In this document: positions 1-10,918 of the stretch, piece by piece
Layout: every line of letters starts with the position of its first letter
Numbering within the stretch: position 1 is the stretch's first letter
Notes under the pieces: model-generated
Told to the model about the DNA's origin: nothing
The model's database searches: none
Seen by the model: the letters and a program-made list of their open reading frames with translations, nothing else
Assembly (NCBI RefSeq): GCF_040712315.1
Contig: NC_134013.1
Span: 5,057,001-5,121,000 of the forward strand
From: Castanea sativa
Taxonomy: Eukaryota > Streptophyta > Magnoliopsida > Fagales > Fagaceae
Direction: 5' to 3'
Length of the DNA stretch: 64,000 nt
Position numbers and translations under genes: made by a program

Positions 1-14
1 AATAAAAATATGTG

Positions 15-50
<36 letters not shown>

Positions 51-1655
51 TTTCAATATCACTCTTGCACTTGGGGGATAAAAGGAATATTTATTCCTCA
101 ATACTATATCTTATCCATTAGCCCAAAATACTAGTTGGATAATTTTTTTATATATAAATAAAGAAACTTTTAATTATTTTCCATAATTCTTATTTCATAT
201 AAATGTGTCAAGAGATGTAAGAATGATAGCACTTGTACATAGAGCCAATAGCCTCTGGCTACTAAAAACTACTCTTAGGAACGTCCAAAATTTTACAAGA
301 ATAAGACACTTAATATTTTTGTAAAATTTGACATCATTATACCAAAATTGTATAATACAAATGTTTAATTATTCATAATTTCTTTTTCACACAACCATAA
401 ATGATTACTTGAATACTTTGGCTAGGAAGATAATATTTAATTAAATTATAGTATTATTGTATCTTCATCATAAAAAAGGAGTATTCAAGTACATATGGCA
501 CCATTTTTCTCACTTAACAATAGGAATGCCTTCACCATAAGTCTACACCAATTTTTTTTCTCTTTCAGAATTGTACCAAAAAAATAAAATTTTATCTCAT
601 TTCTCATAAAAATTATCGCTAACATTTTTTTTTTAATTCATAAAAAAATTTCTCAAAACAAATACATTTTTCTTTAATCTCATGTTTCTCATATTTCAAT
701 ATACACAAAATATTTCATTAAATATGATAAACATATAGTACACACAAATTGGAAATGCAATAAGTTGATATTCACATTTCAAGACAACGTTACATAATAT
801 TGTTCACATATTGATTTAGATTAAAGAATCAAAAACACATATGGATGGACATCATTTATTTTTTCTTCTAAAATATTAGTCCACCAAATTGTTTAGATAA
901 ACCAAATAGCGAAATAAACTCCACAAAATATATAAGTAATTATATCTAAGAATATAACTACTAGTATTTTTTTTTTCTTTATAAACATAATATCATATCA
1001 CAATATAAACTTTCATGATCAATAACTTGTTTATCCATTTTGAAGCATGAAGTTCAACCTTTAAGGTTGTTAAAAATATTTTAGTGAATAAACAAGTTTT
1101 GATACAAAAATAATATCCCAAATAATTAGAAAGAACATAAAATAAAAAAGGAGTTTAGAACAATCTCACAAGGCTATAGAACCATGCTGCGAAAGCGTTG
1201 TCCTTAAAGGTTGATTCGTGTCATTCAGAGTAAAACTTGGTGTGATTGGTTCTCTTGGCCAAACAACCCCCAAGATTAGATTATAGCATCAACCTTCGTG
1301 ATGGACGCACTTCCACTCACGAAGGTCCAAGAACAACCCTCTATTGTCTTTCCTTAGAACAAATATAAATTGTAGAAAAATATGTAGAAGAGACATATAA
1401 TAGGATTGTGTATATCTAAATATATGGTAGTAAAAAAAACTTACATGGAAGGGTGTGATAATGGGTATTATATAGGCTATTCATGACAATAATAACTTAT
1501 AGTTATTGATAACTAATTACCCATAAAAGTCCAACGGCTATATTAACTATTATTGCTCAACGACTATTTTTCTCATAATTGTCAACAGCTATTTACTCAT
1601 AAATTCCCAATAGCTAGAAAATAAATACTGATAAAAGTGTTTGGAACACACACCC
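1..1655. other. AT-rich left flank, no gene seen
   Basis: No coding region is supported on either strand. The stretch opens with a TA dinucleotide run (about 16-50), is rich in short poly-A/T tracts, and does not match the flank sequence of the other EF-hand units in the window. It abuts the EF-hand pseudogene at about 1656, so an unrelated segment has replaced that copy's promoter and start. Positions 1180-1350 look less AT-rich but show no frame or terminal repeats that I can recognise. Confidence 0.5.
1532..1616. repeat. Degenerate 25-bp tandem repeat, four copies
   Basis: A core reading CAACGGCTAT, with variants CAACGACTAT, CAACAGCTAT and CAATAGCTA, recurs at 1532, 1558, 1583 and 1608. 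The period is 25-26 bp, and most copies are followed by an A/T-rich stretch containing CTCATAA or a similar string. The function is unknown. Confidence 0.6.
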
Positions 1656-1930
1656 ACACCAACAACAGTTGATTATAAGATGCTTCCCCAAAATATTCTG
1701 CTGCCCACATCGGACAATCAGCTAACTGAAGCTAAGGAAAATTTTCAAGAAATTCGACGCCAATAATGACATCAGCTTAGCAAGGAAGAGCTAAAAAAGG
1801 CCTTTGCATACCTTGGCTCAATTATTACTGGCATTCGTGCCAACCGCGGCCTCCACCATGCTGATGCCAATAAAGACGGATTTGTCAACGAAAGGGAGAT
1901 GGATGAACTTGTCAAATATGCTGTGTGAGT
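1656..1930 (+). pseudogene. EF-hand gene copy 1, broken and lacking its start
   Basis: This copy is clearly homologous to the intact EF-hand genes at 14037, 29348 and 51879, from the FKK-like segment through both calcium loops to the conserved tail. It is dead. The promoter, leader and ATG are replaced by unrelated DNA. A short ten-base duplication-like insertion sits near 1722. One base is missing in the first calcium loop (near 1771), which shifts the frame. The codon for the conserved Arg/Gln near the C-terminus has become TGA at 1926-1928. The second loop (DANKDG type) is still readable. The 3' UTR is also conserved and carries a MITE. Identity as a relic of this family is firm. Confidence 0.9.
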
Positions 1931-2196
1931 TGGACTACGTACTTATCAATAACTTGTCAGATATCATGTGCTAGCTAACAATATGTGTGCTTTGTGCTTG
2001 CAAGCTTAATTTACAGCTTCTTCTATATGGCTAGACCTTCCGTAATGTTTCCTATAAAAATTTATATGAGGAGGAAAGGCGGTTGTGTTGGATTGCTGAT
2101 CACTTTTTCCTTTCCTTTCTGATCATGCTTGTATTTTCTTCAGCTATGTAATATCCAAGTGGTAATAACAAGGAATATTTTCTGCTCACTATGTTC
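1931..2196 (+). repeat. Conserved 3' UTR of the EF-hand unit (copy 1)
   Basis: The block after each EF-hand stop recurs here: an AATAACTTGTCAGATATCAT motif, a GTGTGCTTTGTGCTTGCAAGC motif, a pyrimidine-rich stretch, then TAATATCCAAGTGGTAATAA. It is interrupted by a MITE at 2197 and resumes at 2807. Confidence 0.75.
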
Positions 2197-2649
2197 CAGT
2201 GCTACTAATACCGTACCGTACCGGCCCGTACTGGCCAGTGTATCGGTACAGGTACACTCCTATTTCGTACCGAAAAAAATACCGACCGTACTGGCGAATT
2301 TCAGCCGTACTGGCTGCGTACTGGCCATACCAGACCGAAACACAAAATGTTTTTTTTTTTTTGGTAATTGTGGCAGTTTTTTCTCTAAAATTATCAATAA
2401 TGAAAGTATTTTGTAGATAATTTCATTATTTCACCTAACCTTTAATCTTTCCAATTCTTTTACTTAATTTAGAATTGGTGTTTGAATTAAGAGTTCCATT
2501 TTCTTCTTTTTTAACTATTTTACCTGCATAAATTCTAATCTCCAATTGATCTTTAAGTTATTGTATCAATCAGTATACAATAGTTGAAATGGAAGGTCTT
2601 TATGGGACTAAAAGTTGGAGAGTCTGTGTGTGTATGTGTGTAAATAGAG

Positions 2650-2680
<31 letters not shown>

Positions 2681-2798
2681 ATTAAATATATAAAATAGCG
2701 GTAAACCCGAAACGGTACACCAGTATTGACCGGCATCCGAAATATATCGTACTAGTGGCCAAACCAGTACAGCCTCCAGTATGGTATTGACTTCCTTG
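2197..2798. mobile_element. hAT-like MITE with GTACCGG-type subterminal repeats
   Basis: A 602-bp insertion in the 3' UTR of copy 1. It is flanked by an exact 8-bp duplication, CTATGTTC (2189-2196 and 2799-2806). The ends are imperfect inverted repeats: left CAGTGCTACTAATACC, right end reverse-complemented CAAGGAAGTCAATACC. GTACCGG/GTACTGG words crowd both ends, and a GT microsatellite (about 2654-2680) lies inside. There is no transposase frame. The 8-bp duplication and the CA..TG-type ends point to the hAT superfamily. A sister copy is at 56408. Confidence 0.85.
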
Positions 2799-2806
2799 CT
2801 ATGTTC

Positions 2807-4108
2807 ACGTGGTGGAAGTAGAATATATATGGTCTACATGAAATCGTATACACTTGCAGAGAATTTGTAATCTATATCATTATCGCTTCCAAATTCCAAT
2901 CCTATTGTATACTCATAATAGTCAAAGCTCGATTTCTTCGATGTTTCTTCTTTACTCAATACAGAAGCAAATTATTTAAATACAACCCACGTTAACACTT
3001 GTTTTGTTACAATAATTAGCCAACACAAACGTTTAGAATTAAAATAAATAAATAAAAAATTTAATATCAAAAACTAGTATTAAACTCACCCAAACTTAAC
3101 AAGTTGTAATTTGCATTTTAGTTAAAAGGAAAAGAAAATGAAATGATCTAAAGTCATATATTCTGTTTTAATCAATAGTTAGGTGTCAAAGAAGGGATTC
3201 AATGATAAGGCCAATCAAGTTTAATGTTCCTTTTTATTTTATTTTTTGTGTTTTATGAAGCATAATTATTGTTTTAAAAATCAAATAGTTGAACCAAATC
3301 ATGACTAGTTTTGACCAAATTTTACCTTTTTTTAATTACCAAAAAAGCTACCATTTAATACTTAAAATTCTTGATCAAGTGACTAAGAGTATCTTGTCTC
3401 TCAGTGATATTATTTGCTCTTCTTTATAAGGAGAACTGAAATTCAAATTCCCCTTCCCATTATTGTAACAATAGCAAAAACTATATAGCACTCTTTTTAT
3501 GTGGGACTTTTTGTACCTCTTTCTTAAACAAGTCTCAAATTTAACAACAGATGGATATTAACAACATTTTTACTTATAATTAGTCATAATTCCTATTTGT
3601 ATTCCATTATTTAAATGCACAACTCTCACGTCAAAAATTCATATAATACTTGACAATAAGTGTTTATAAATCTCACCTAGATTCAAAATGAAGAATTATT
3701 TTTAAAAATATTTCGGCTAACTAGTTAATAAGTTCAGTAAAATAATTAATTAAAATTTTTAGTATTATTTATGCATAGACCACTAATTGAACCCTATTCA
3801 ACTACAATTTCGGGAACTAGTTCTTTTCTTGGAAAAAAAAATTCACTCCTACGGGGAAGAGTCCTCCGTCCTCTCTCTTGAGAGGAGGAAGCATTCCATC
3901 CGTAGGAATGAAAAATTTTCTCATTTTTTCAATTGTTTGTTTAGTTTAGATTTTAAAACTTTATTTATTAAATTGATAGGAAATAATTTGATAAGATTGT
4001 TATTCCTTCCATATATGACAAAGACAAAAATGAAGCATCTAAAAGTTGAAAACACTTGCCGACATGGTAAGCATGAAAATGGAAAATATTAATTGTTGGA
4101 AGGAGAAC
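2807..4108 (+). repeat. EF-hand unit: rest of 3' UTR, distal flank and start of next unit
   Basis: Holds the remaining conserved 3' UTR and the A-rich block with TCTAAAGTCA, which recurs after most copies. It also holds the GAAGCATCTAAAAG landmark near 4031, which marks the distal upstream end of the next unit. A 101-codon open frame at 3787-4092 is not preserved in the paralogous flanks, so I do not call it a gene. Confidence 0.7.
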
Positions 4109-4642
4109 TGTTAGGTTCTAAGTACTTAGGAATTAATGTATTAGAACTCTAATATGTAATGTTGGCAAACCATGATCAAATCAGGTGTCTAGTTATGTTT
4201 TAGACTTGCTCAAAGTATGTAATTTATGTACAGTTGGAATCGAGTTAACTGCAGAAGTTACTGTGCATTTTTGTCTGACTTGATCGATCGAGAATTAGAC
4301 TTGACTGATCGAAAGTCGTGCAAATTGTTTTTTCTGAAAATTTTCCAACTCAACTCTAAGCCTATATGACGTGTAGGGTTTTATGTTTTGCCCTAGGTAT
4401 AAAAGGCAAACCCTAGTCACGTTTTTTAGGTTGCTCATATTACTGTTTGTGTGAATCTCTTGTGAGATCTGAGAGGTGCTTGCCTTCACACAAGCTTGGG
4501 ATTATCAAGAAGGAGATTTCTTCGAGAGCTTGATGATCGTTCAGTTGCTGCCATAAGAGCTTAAAGATACACAAGCGAGGGTGCTTGTACTTGCTGGAGA
4601 ATCCAAGAAAGAAGGATTCTGTGGTCTCGGAGCTTGCATGGG
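4109..4642 (+). repeat. 5' LTR, truncated
   Basis: Starts TGTTAGGTTCTAAG and runs parallel to the 3' LTR at 10919 up to GGAGCTTGCA, then breaks off. About 310 bp of the LTR's 3' end and the primer-binding site are missing, and internal leader follows at once. A TATA-like box (GGTATAAAAGG) lies near 4397. Two TCGA palindromes (TCGATCGA type) lie upstream of it. Confidence 0.85.
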
Positions 4643-4697
4643 TAGCTCTTGTGTATAGATCTTTTGATCTCTAAGCTGATCCTTGACCCCTGTTATC

Positions 4698-7302
4698 ATG
4701 GAACACGGGCACTCTCTTGTTATTCCTCCTCACTTTGACGAGAATAATTATGTTCACTAGAAAGTAAGGATGAAAGCTTTCTTGAAATCCATTGATGAGA
4801 GAGTCTGGAACTCTATTGAATATGGATGGGAGAAGCTCACTACTCCTGTGAGTGAGTGGTAAACTTCTCAGAAAGAAGCAGAAGCCTTCAATAGCAAAGC
4901 TATGAATGCTATCTTTAATGTTGTTTCTATGGAGGAATTTAAGAGAATCTCTAATGTTGAGGTTGCTCACACTGCTTGGAATATCCTCCAGATTGTGCAT
5001 GAAGGCACAAAGGCAGTTAAGATAAATAAGTTACAACAATTAACAACCAAATTTGAAAGCATTAGGATGTCTGATGATGAATCTTTTAATGAATTCTATG
5101 CTAAGCTAAATGACATTGTTAATTCTGCTTACAACTTGGGTGAAATCTTTGATCAACCTAAAATTGTTAAGAAGATTCTTAGATCCTTAACTGAAGATTT
5201 TAGACCCAAAGTGACTGCCATCACTGAAAGCAAGGATGTGGACTCCATTCCTGTTGATGAACTTGTAGGATCTCTTCAGTCCTATGAGTTGGACCTACCC
5301 AAAACTAGCAAATTTAAATCAATGGCTCTTAAGTCTGTTGATGATGTTGAGGGTGGTGGATTTGATGATGAACTCTCTGCTACAGAGATTGCTTATCTTG
5401 CCAAGAACTTTAGGAATTTCCTTAGAAATAGCAACAGAAGGGCAAGAGGTAAAAACACTAATGAACCTAGAAATTTTAGGAAGAATGATCCCACTAAGGT
5501 TAACAAAATAGATAAACCTAGAGAAAAAGTAGGTCAATCTTCAAATAATTCTATGGGTCCTTAATGTTTTGGATGTCAAAGGTATGGTCATGTGAAATCA
5601 AAATGTCTAACTTTCTTGAGGTCTAAGGGTAAGGCTATGGCTGTAACCCTTAGTGATGATGAAGTTTCTGATGATGAGTCTAGTTGTGACAGGATGGAAA
5701 CTTCATTGCTATTACTATTACTGCTGTAGTCAATGAAAGTGTGACTGTTGAAGAGAACCCTTCTGACGGGGAACTCTCTAAGGATGCAGATCTTCAAGAA
5801 GCCTACAATAAACTTTGTAAAGTTGCTGCAAAGGATGCTATGAATGTTGAATTAGGCTTAAAGAAAATTGCATCTCTTGAGCTTGATAAGAAAAATTTGC
5901 TTGTGAATTTGTTTGATGCTACTGAACTTTTGAATAATGTGAAGACTGAGAACATGCTTTTGCTTGATAAAGTTAAATCTTTGGAACATGAACTATCTAT
6001 TGCTAGAGAACAAATGAATAGGTCTGCTAGTTCCAAACTTGATTAGATGTTAAGTGTTCAAAAGTATCCTTCCGACAAAACTAGGTTAGGTTTTGTAGAG
6101 AGCATCAATGTGTCTGCACCAAATTCCACAATCTTTGTTCCTTCATCTTCTTCTGAACCCTCTATGAGTGAGGTTGTGAGTGAGGTTGTCAAACCCCCTG
6201 TGCGTGAGGTTATCAAACCCCCTGTGCATGAGTAGGGATGGCAATTTTTCCCCGTCCCGCTTAACCTGCCCCTCCCCGCTTCGCCCCGCGCAGGTTTTCC
6301 CCGCCCCGCAAAGGTGGTGGGGTGGGGATGGGGCAAGATTTTAGCCCCATACCACGGGGCGGGGCGGGGCGGGGATGGGTTTAGACTTTTTAGATCCACC
6401 CTGCCCCTCCCCGTCCCCGCCCCGCCCCGCCCCGTCCCCGCCCCGCCCCACCCCGCTAAGTGTTATAATTGTAAATTTTTTATATCCTAAAATCCTACTA
6501 TATTAAACAAACATATCAATATTAGCTTATTTTATTGTACCTAATGTGGTTCTCTGCCTTTATTTTGTTATGTGTTATACTATGAGATTTTTTTTATTTT
6601 TGATTGTCTTGTTATACAATTGGATATATTATTCAATTTTTTCTAAAAATTGATTTGATTTGATAGGATAAATGTAGTTGTAATTTCAACTATATTTTTA
6701 TTAATGAAATAAGTTTCATTAAAAAAATTATACTAGTTGTAGGGAAAATTAACAAAAAGTAGAGTTTTAAGGGGTGGGGCGGGGTTTCACGGAGCCACAA
6801 GGGGCGGGGATGGGGTGAGAAAGTTTTCCCTGTCATGCGGGGCGGGGCGGGGATGGGGCAAGACAAAACCTCACGGGGCGGGGACGAAGACCCCATCCTT
6901 CGGCCCCGCCCCGCCCCATTGCCATCCCTATGCGTGAGGTTATCAAACTCATAGAAGTTTCTCCTCCCAAGAAGATTAGAGTTGATATGAATGAGTCTAA
7001 ACCTAAGGAGTCTATCCTTTCTAGGAACAGGACACATGAGAAGTCTACTTGGGTGTCATTTTTGTGGAAAATCTGGGCACATTTGTCCAAACTGTTACAA
7101 GCTTCAAGTTGCTAAGAGAGCAAACAAACCAATAGTACCTGTGCCTCAAGCACATGATCCTATAGTACTTATTGGTGAGTTAGTAAAGGCTCTAAACCTT
7201 TATTCCAATTCTGGAGTTGGAAATCATTCTAATATGAATAAGAACTCCAATGCTCTAGGTGCATCTAAAAGACTTTGGATGCAAAAGGCTCAATCTAAGT
7301 GA
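4698..7302 (+). pseudogene. Decayed copia gag polyprotein (UBN2 type, two zinc knuckles)
   Basis: The frame begins MEHGHSLVIPPHFDENNY, the usual start of a copia gag. It is broken by TAG and TAA codons near 4758 and 4860, then is open from 4902 to 5564 (220 codons of the UBN2/Retrotran_gag_2 region). A TAA at 5562 sits where a Gln codon is expected, directly before a zinc knuckle CFGCQRYGHVKSKC (CX2CX4HX4C). A frameshift near 5695 leads into a heptad-rich, probably coiled-coil segment (5741-6046), then a Pro/Val-rich stretch. That stretch is split by a 698-bp MITE. After it, a further frameshift leads to a second knuckle, CHFCGKSGHICPNC, and a terminal KRLWMQK tail. Gag would package the element RNA in cytoplasmic particles, but this copy cannot make it. 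Confidence 0.88.
6233..6930. mobile_element. GC-rich hAT-like MITE inside gag
   Basis: A 698-bp insertion with terminal inverted repeats TAGGGATGGCAAT. The flanking 8-bp duplication is TGCATGAG at 6225-6232 and TGCGTGAG at 6931-6938, one mismatch. Both ends are packed with GGGGCGGGG-type repeats, while the middle (6455-6765) is AT-rich. There is no coding capacity. Open frames seen on both strands here are by-products of the GC repeats. TIR type and 8-bp TSD fit non-autonomous hAT elements. Confidence 0.9.
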
Positions 7303-8416
7303 ATCTTTCTGACATGGTCCTTGTACTTCATTGTCATACTCTTTGTGACCATTTTTTTCTAGGATTTGCATTGCATAACATTCATGCATTTCATTCTAGG
7401 ATGTTTGTGTTATTTTTCATATAAAAAGAAAAAAAAAAAGGAAAGGGTGAAACAAAATGTGTTTTGCATTTATTTTCTTGGTTTTTTTTAAAACAAGGTT
7501 GGTCAATTTATTTTCACATAACATGTCCATGTACTCTGTTTAGCTTGGATGAGCTTATTTCTTGCACTTTACTAGTTAAAGCTTTGTAGTGCATGTTGAG
7601 TGGGAAGATGTTTGTAGTTTTTGACTACTTTGTCGTGATCTTAAAGTCACAAGCCTTTGACTGACGGACTTGACCCTTTTGAGAAAGGCATAAATAACCA
7701 TCTCACCACTGTTCACTAGCCAATCATGAACACCTTAGTGCATATCGTAAGATTTTGTGTTCGAGAAAGTGTAGCACATGCACAAAAAGAACATAAGGTG
7801 TAGCCTCGGGTTAATTGCTTAAAATTGGTGTGTACATTATTGGACATAATGCAAAAATCAAATACATAAAATTGGTGTGTACATTATCTCGACTTTTATT
7901 TAATAAGTTTCTGAAAATCTTAAAATCTATGTGTACGTTATGAGGCAAACTTAAGAAACTTACATGATTGCAAGCTTATGATCTAGGAGATGTGAGAGTT
8001 ATATGATGTAACTCTTTAGGTGATAGTCTCTTTTACATTCTTTGTGATGAATTTTGAAGACTTTGTGGTTGATTTTTACTTACATATCACCTCACATGTT
8101 TCTCAAGTTTTTGCTAGTTGCACACACTACACAAGTTACCCTTTGTTAAAATTTGTACATGTTATTGTGTGTGTTTTTGGTCTGACCAACTGAGTTTGAA
8201 AATGCCTTGAGTTTTATGCAAAATAGATTAGATGCTTGAGCATTCAAGGAAAATGTTTGAAAATCTATATTTTTGGGAAACTGGGTTCAAAACTTGTGTT
8301 TTTGAAAAGTATTTCATCTCATACTCATGCATTTTATTCATAAAATTCAATGCTTTGAGGAGTTTTTGCATAAAAAAAAAATTTTTTCTTCAAAAACTGA
8401 GTTTTCCAGAATTTCG

Positions 8417-8560
8417 ACCGGTTGAACATGTTTTTCGATCGATCGAAATTGCGATTAAAATTTTTGGTCAGCCACTGTTTGTTTCGATCGGTGCTTGATT
8501 GGTTTTCGATCAATCGAAGCATTTTCGATCAATTGAATCTGTTTTTCGATCGATCGAAAA
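8417..8560. repeat. Cluster of TTTCGATCGATCGAAA-type palindromes
   Basis: Within about 145 bp the motif TTTTCGATCGATCGAAA and close variants (TTTCGATCGG, TTTTCGATCAATCGAA, TTTTCGATCAATTGAA) occur five or six times. The same core occurs in the LTRs of this family. It lies about 0.8 kb upstream of the third ORF. Confidence 0.8.
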
Positions 8561-9282
8561 TCGTATAGAAACTTTTTTAAAAGAGATCTCTTTTCACGTG
8601 TTCATCCACTTTTCAAAAAAAAAAGTTTTTCAACTTTTCTCTCTCTATACGAACCGGTCAAGGCTTCCACCAAATTTTTGTCGTTTTCCTCCGTTCTTTT
8701 TGCGAGGTTTTTCTCTCCAAAGGCCGGTAAGACCTTTATACCCTTCCTTTTGAATTTTATTTCATGTTTCATGCATAAATTCATGCTTTTAAGGGATATT
8801 TTCGGACCTAAGAAAATTTTGGGTTTTTTGATGATTCACGCCTTATTTTTTGAAATTGATTGATGGGTTTTTGTCCCACAATGCTATCATCATGATCTAT
8901 GGTGTTTAATTTGATTATTTTGGTGTTTTGTGAGAAATTGAAAATTCTAGGGCTTGTTTTGTTCCGAATTGGGGATTTTGTTCAATTTAAGTTGGATTGA
9001 TGAAATTGGCTTGTTGATTTGATGTAATTGATCATTATAAATTGTTTTCTACCTTATGCGATGATCAATTGGTCAATTGAGGAAAATTTCTACAAGTGGT
9101 TTTTGAAAATTTTAGAGTTTTTTTTTTGTGTTAAACTCTATGCTCAAGTCAATTTTGTGATTCTAATCTTAAACATTTGAACTTATTGTCGCTGCATTAG
9201 AGCATGCATCATGCCATTTATTTGTTCATGCATCATATTTTTTTTGCTAACTTTCTGTCTACCCTTGTGTTTTTTGTTTTTG

Positions 9283-9315
9283 TTCTTTCTCTTGTGTCTC
9301 TATTTCTTTCTCTAG
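9283..9315 (+). promoter_or_regulatory. Candidate 3' splice site before the third ORF
   Basis: A long T/C tract (TCTCTATTTCTTTCTCTAG at its end) stops in AG at 9314-9315, four bases before the ATG at 9320. This is the layout of a plant 3' splice acceptor. It would let a spliced subgenomic RNA express the downstream ORF. The donor is not identified. The call is by inspection only. Confidence 0.5.
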
Positions 9316-9319
9316 CATC

Positions 9320-10423
9320 ATGCCTAGGAAGACTAGAGCTAATAGGTCATCCACCTCTTCGTTTAATCCTTCCTTTGAGAGTGACAGGTTCTTGAGTGCA
9401 AAGCACCAAGAGACTTTTGTGAACCTTAATACTAAGAGAAAGATTTGGGTTGAGCGTAGAGTTCTATTAGATGAGATTGATCCTGCCATTAGGGCAAACT
9501 TTGAGCGTCGAGGCTGGTTGTCTCTTTTGGATTTTGATGCTCCTCCTCCAGCCATCTTGATTAGAAAGTTCTATTCGAACCTCTCTGTTCACTCCTATGA
9601 TTTCGGCACTCTTGTGAGGAGTTGGATTCGTGGTGATGAGTATACCATTACTCCTTCAGTAGTGGCTAATGCTCTTGGGGTGCCTCTTGTTCAGCATCCT
9701 GTTTACCCCTATGATGTGTCTTCTCCCCTAAACGACATCATGTCATACATCACTGGTACTTCTATCCGGTGGGGTTCTGATCCTCAGATCACTTCTATTG
9801 AGCTCACCGAGTCTACCTATCTTATTTTTAGGATATCGTGTCATTCCTTGTGGCCTAATTCGCATCTGCACACCATTCCTTTGGAGCGATGTGCATTTTT
9901 GTATGCTCTGGTTACGGATGCTCCTATTAGCTTTCCTCATCTGTTTCTTCGTTCTTTGAACGTGGTGTATAGGAGTTACTCTACTGCTCATGCTCTTTTT
10001 CATCCTATTTTCATTAATAGGATTTTGTTGTTTTTAGGTTTGTCCGACTTCCCCGTGTCTGAGCCCGTCCATGTTATTGCTCCCATAGGTGCCACTTTCC
10101 TTAGACAGAGGGCTAGTCAGATGAGAAAGCGCTCTAAACGTCCTCGAGCTGTGTCTTCTGGTACCGTTCCCCCTTCTTCTTCTACAGGTGTTCCTTCTGG
10201 TGAGGAGTCTACTGATCCTGTAGGAGATGCAGCTGCTGATGTTCCTCCGCCATCGACTTCAGATGACTTTGACATTCATCCTACATTGGAGTCTGTCGTG
10301 ACCATTCAGGCGGCTCATGGTCAGATTTTGGTGGACATTCTGGATGAGATCCATGCTTTGCGAGCAAACTTGGCGCTTCTTAGGCATTCGTCTTCGCCGC
10401 CTCCTTTTGATGATGGATTTTGA
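9320..10423 (+). CDS. Third ORF of the Sirevirus-like element (plant transposon-associated protein)
   Basis: An uninterrupted 367-codon frame, surprising beside such a decayed gag. It has no RT, integrase or protease motif. The N-terminus is basic and Ser-rich (MPRKTRANRSSTSS). A folded core of about 230 residues follows with IRKFYSNL, a WIRG motif, TPSVVANALGVPLVQHPVYP, FPHLFLRSLNVVY and FPVSEPVHV. A basic patch (RKRSKRP, about residue 272) leads into a Ser/Pro/acid tail. The minus-strand ORF at 36128-37324 shares these landmarks in the same order. The family resembles proteins commonly annotated as 'putative plant transposon protein'. Its position between gag/pol and the 3' LTR matches the env-like ORF of Sireviruses, but I see no signal peptide or membrane span. 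Molecular function is unknown. The start is the first ATG after the pyrimidine tract. Confidence 0.82.
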   Translation: MPRKTRANRSSTSSFNPSFESDRFLSAKHQETFVNLNTKRKIWVERRVLLDEIDPAIRANFERRGWLSLLDFDAPPPAILIRKFYSNLSVHSYDFGTLVRSWIRGDEYTITPSVVANALGVPLVQHPVYPYDVSSPLNDIMSYITGTSIRWGSDPQITSIELTESTYLIFRISCHSLWPNSHLHTIPLERCAFLYALVTDAPISFPHLFLRSLNVVYRSYSTAHALFHPIFINRILLFLGLSDFPVSEPVHVIAPIGATFLRQRASQMRKRSKRPRAVSSGTVPPSSSTGVPSGEESTDPVGDAAADVPPPSTSDDFDIHPTLESVVTIQAAHGQILVDILDEIHALRANLALLRHSSSPPPFDDGF

Positions 10424-10918
10424 TTTGTTCTTTGGCATTTTGTCACAAAAAGGAGGGGTAGATTGAGATTGTATATCTTAAGGGGAGTTTTGTTTTTGGA
10501 GAGCTTGAAAGCCTGTGGAGATTAGATTGTATCTAAGTGCTTCACTGTGTACTTTTTGTTTTTGGCTCTTGATGTATTCATGTTAAGGGGAGTTTTATTG
10601 TTTCTTGTTTCACTGCTTATAGACTTATAAGTATGAGTTATTCATTGATATCATTGATATTTGTCTATATTTTGTGTTTTGTGAAATCAAGAATGTTATA
10701 TTTATTTACTTATATTTTCCACACATACGTTTATGCGTTTTGTTTAGTGTTTCAGGAAATATACTGGTTGATTCAATTAAGTTGTTGTCTACACTTGCAA
10801 CTAATGGATAGTAGTTAGGATTGGATTTGTTCTAATGGGCATATTTTTGTAAAGGGCTTTTTTTTGTAAACTTTGAGCTTTTAGTTGTGTTTTGTCACGG
10901 ATTGCCAAAGGGGGAGTT
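10424..10918 (+). promoter_or_regulatory. Multiple polypurine tracts and TTTTGTCAC modules before the 3' LTR
   Basis: TTTTGTCACAAAAAGGAGGGG follows the stop codon within about 15 bases. TTAAGGGGAG recurs near 10479 and 10586. The terminal copy, TTTTGTCACGGATTGCCAAA followed by GGGGGAG, abuts the 3' LTR and is the likely plus-strand primer. Several polypurine tracts before the 3' LTR are a reported Sirevirus trait. Confidence 0.7.

Larger units (their letters stand above)
7303..9319 (+). other. Spacer between gag and third ORF
   Basis: About 2 kb without a credible gene, sitting exactly where pol should be. It is T-rich and partly homologous to the spacer of the minus-strand element at 31863-34397: both contain a CATGCATTTCATTCATAAA-like stretch next to a TTGTTTTTGAAAA-like one. 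It contains a TCGA palindrome cluster (8417-8560) and ends in a long pyrimidine tract before the third ORF. Confidence 0.7.

Noticed and set aside
2129..2420. 95- and 73-codon frames over the MITE end
   Set aside because: They span the 3' UTR/MITE junction and consist of GTACCGG-type repeats.
3787..4092. 101-codon frame in the flank of copy 1
   Set aside because: The paralogous flank near 15370-15560 does not keep the frame. It overlaps unit landmarks and has no motif.
6058..6399. Open frames across the GC-rich region on both strands (also 6690-7090)
   Set aside because: Produced by GGGGCGG repeats of the MITE ends. No domain, and they cross the MITE boundary.
9204..9395. 63-codon hydrophobic frame before the third ORF at 9320
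   Set aside because: Same pyrimidine tract in another frame, not in phase with the third ORF and without conserved residues.
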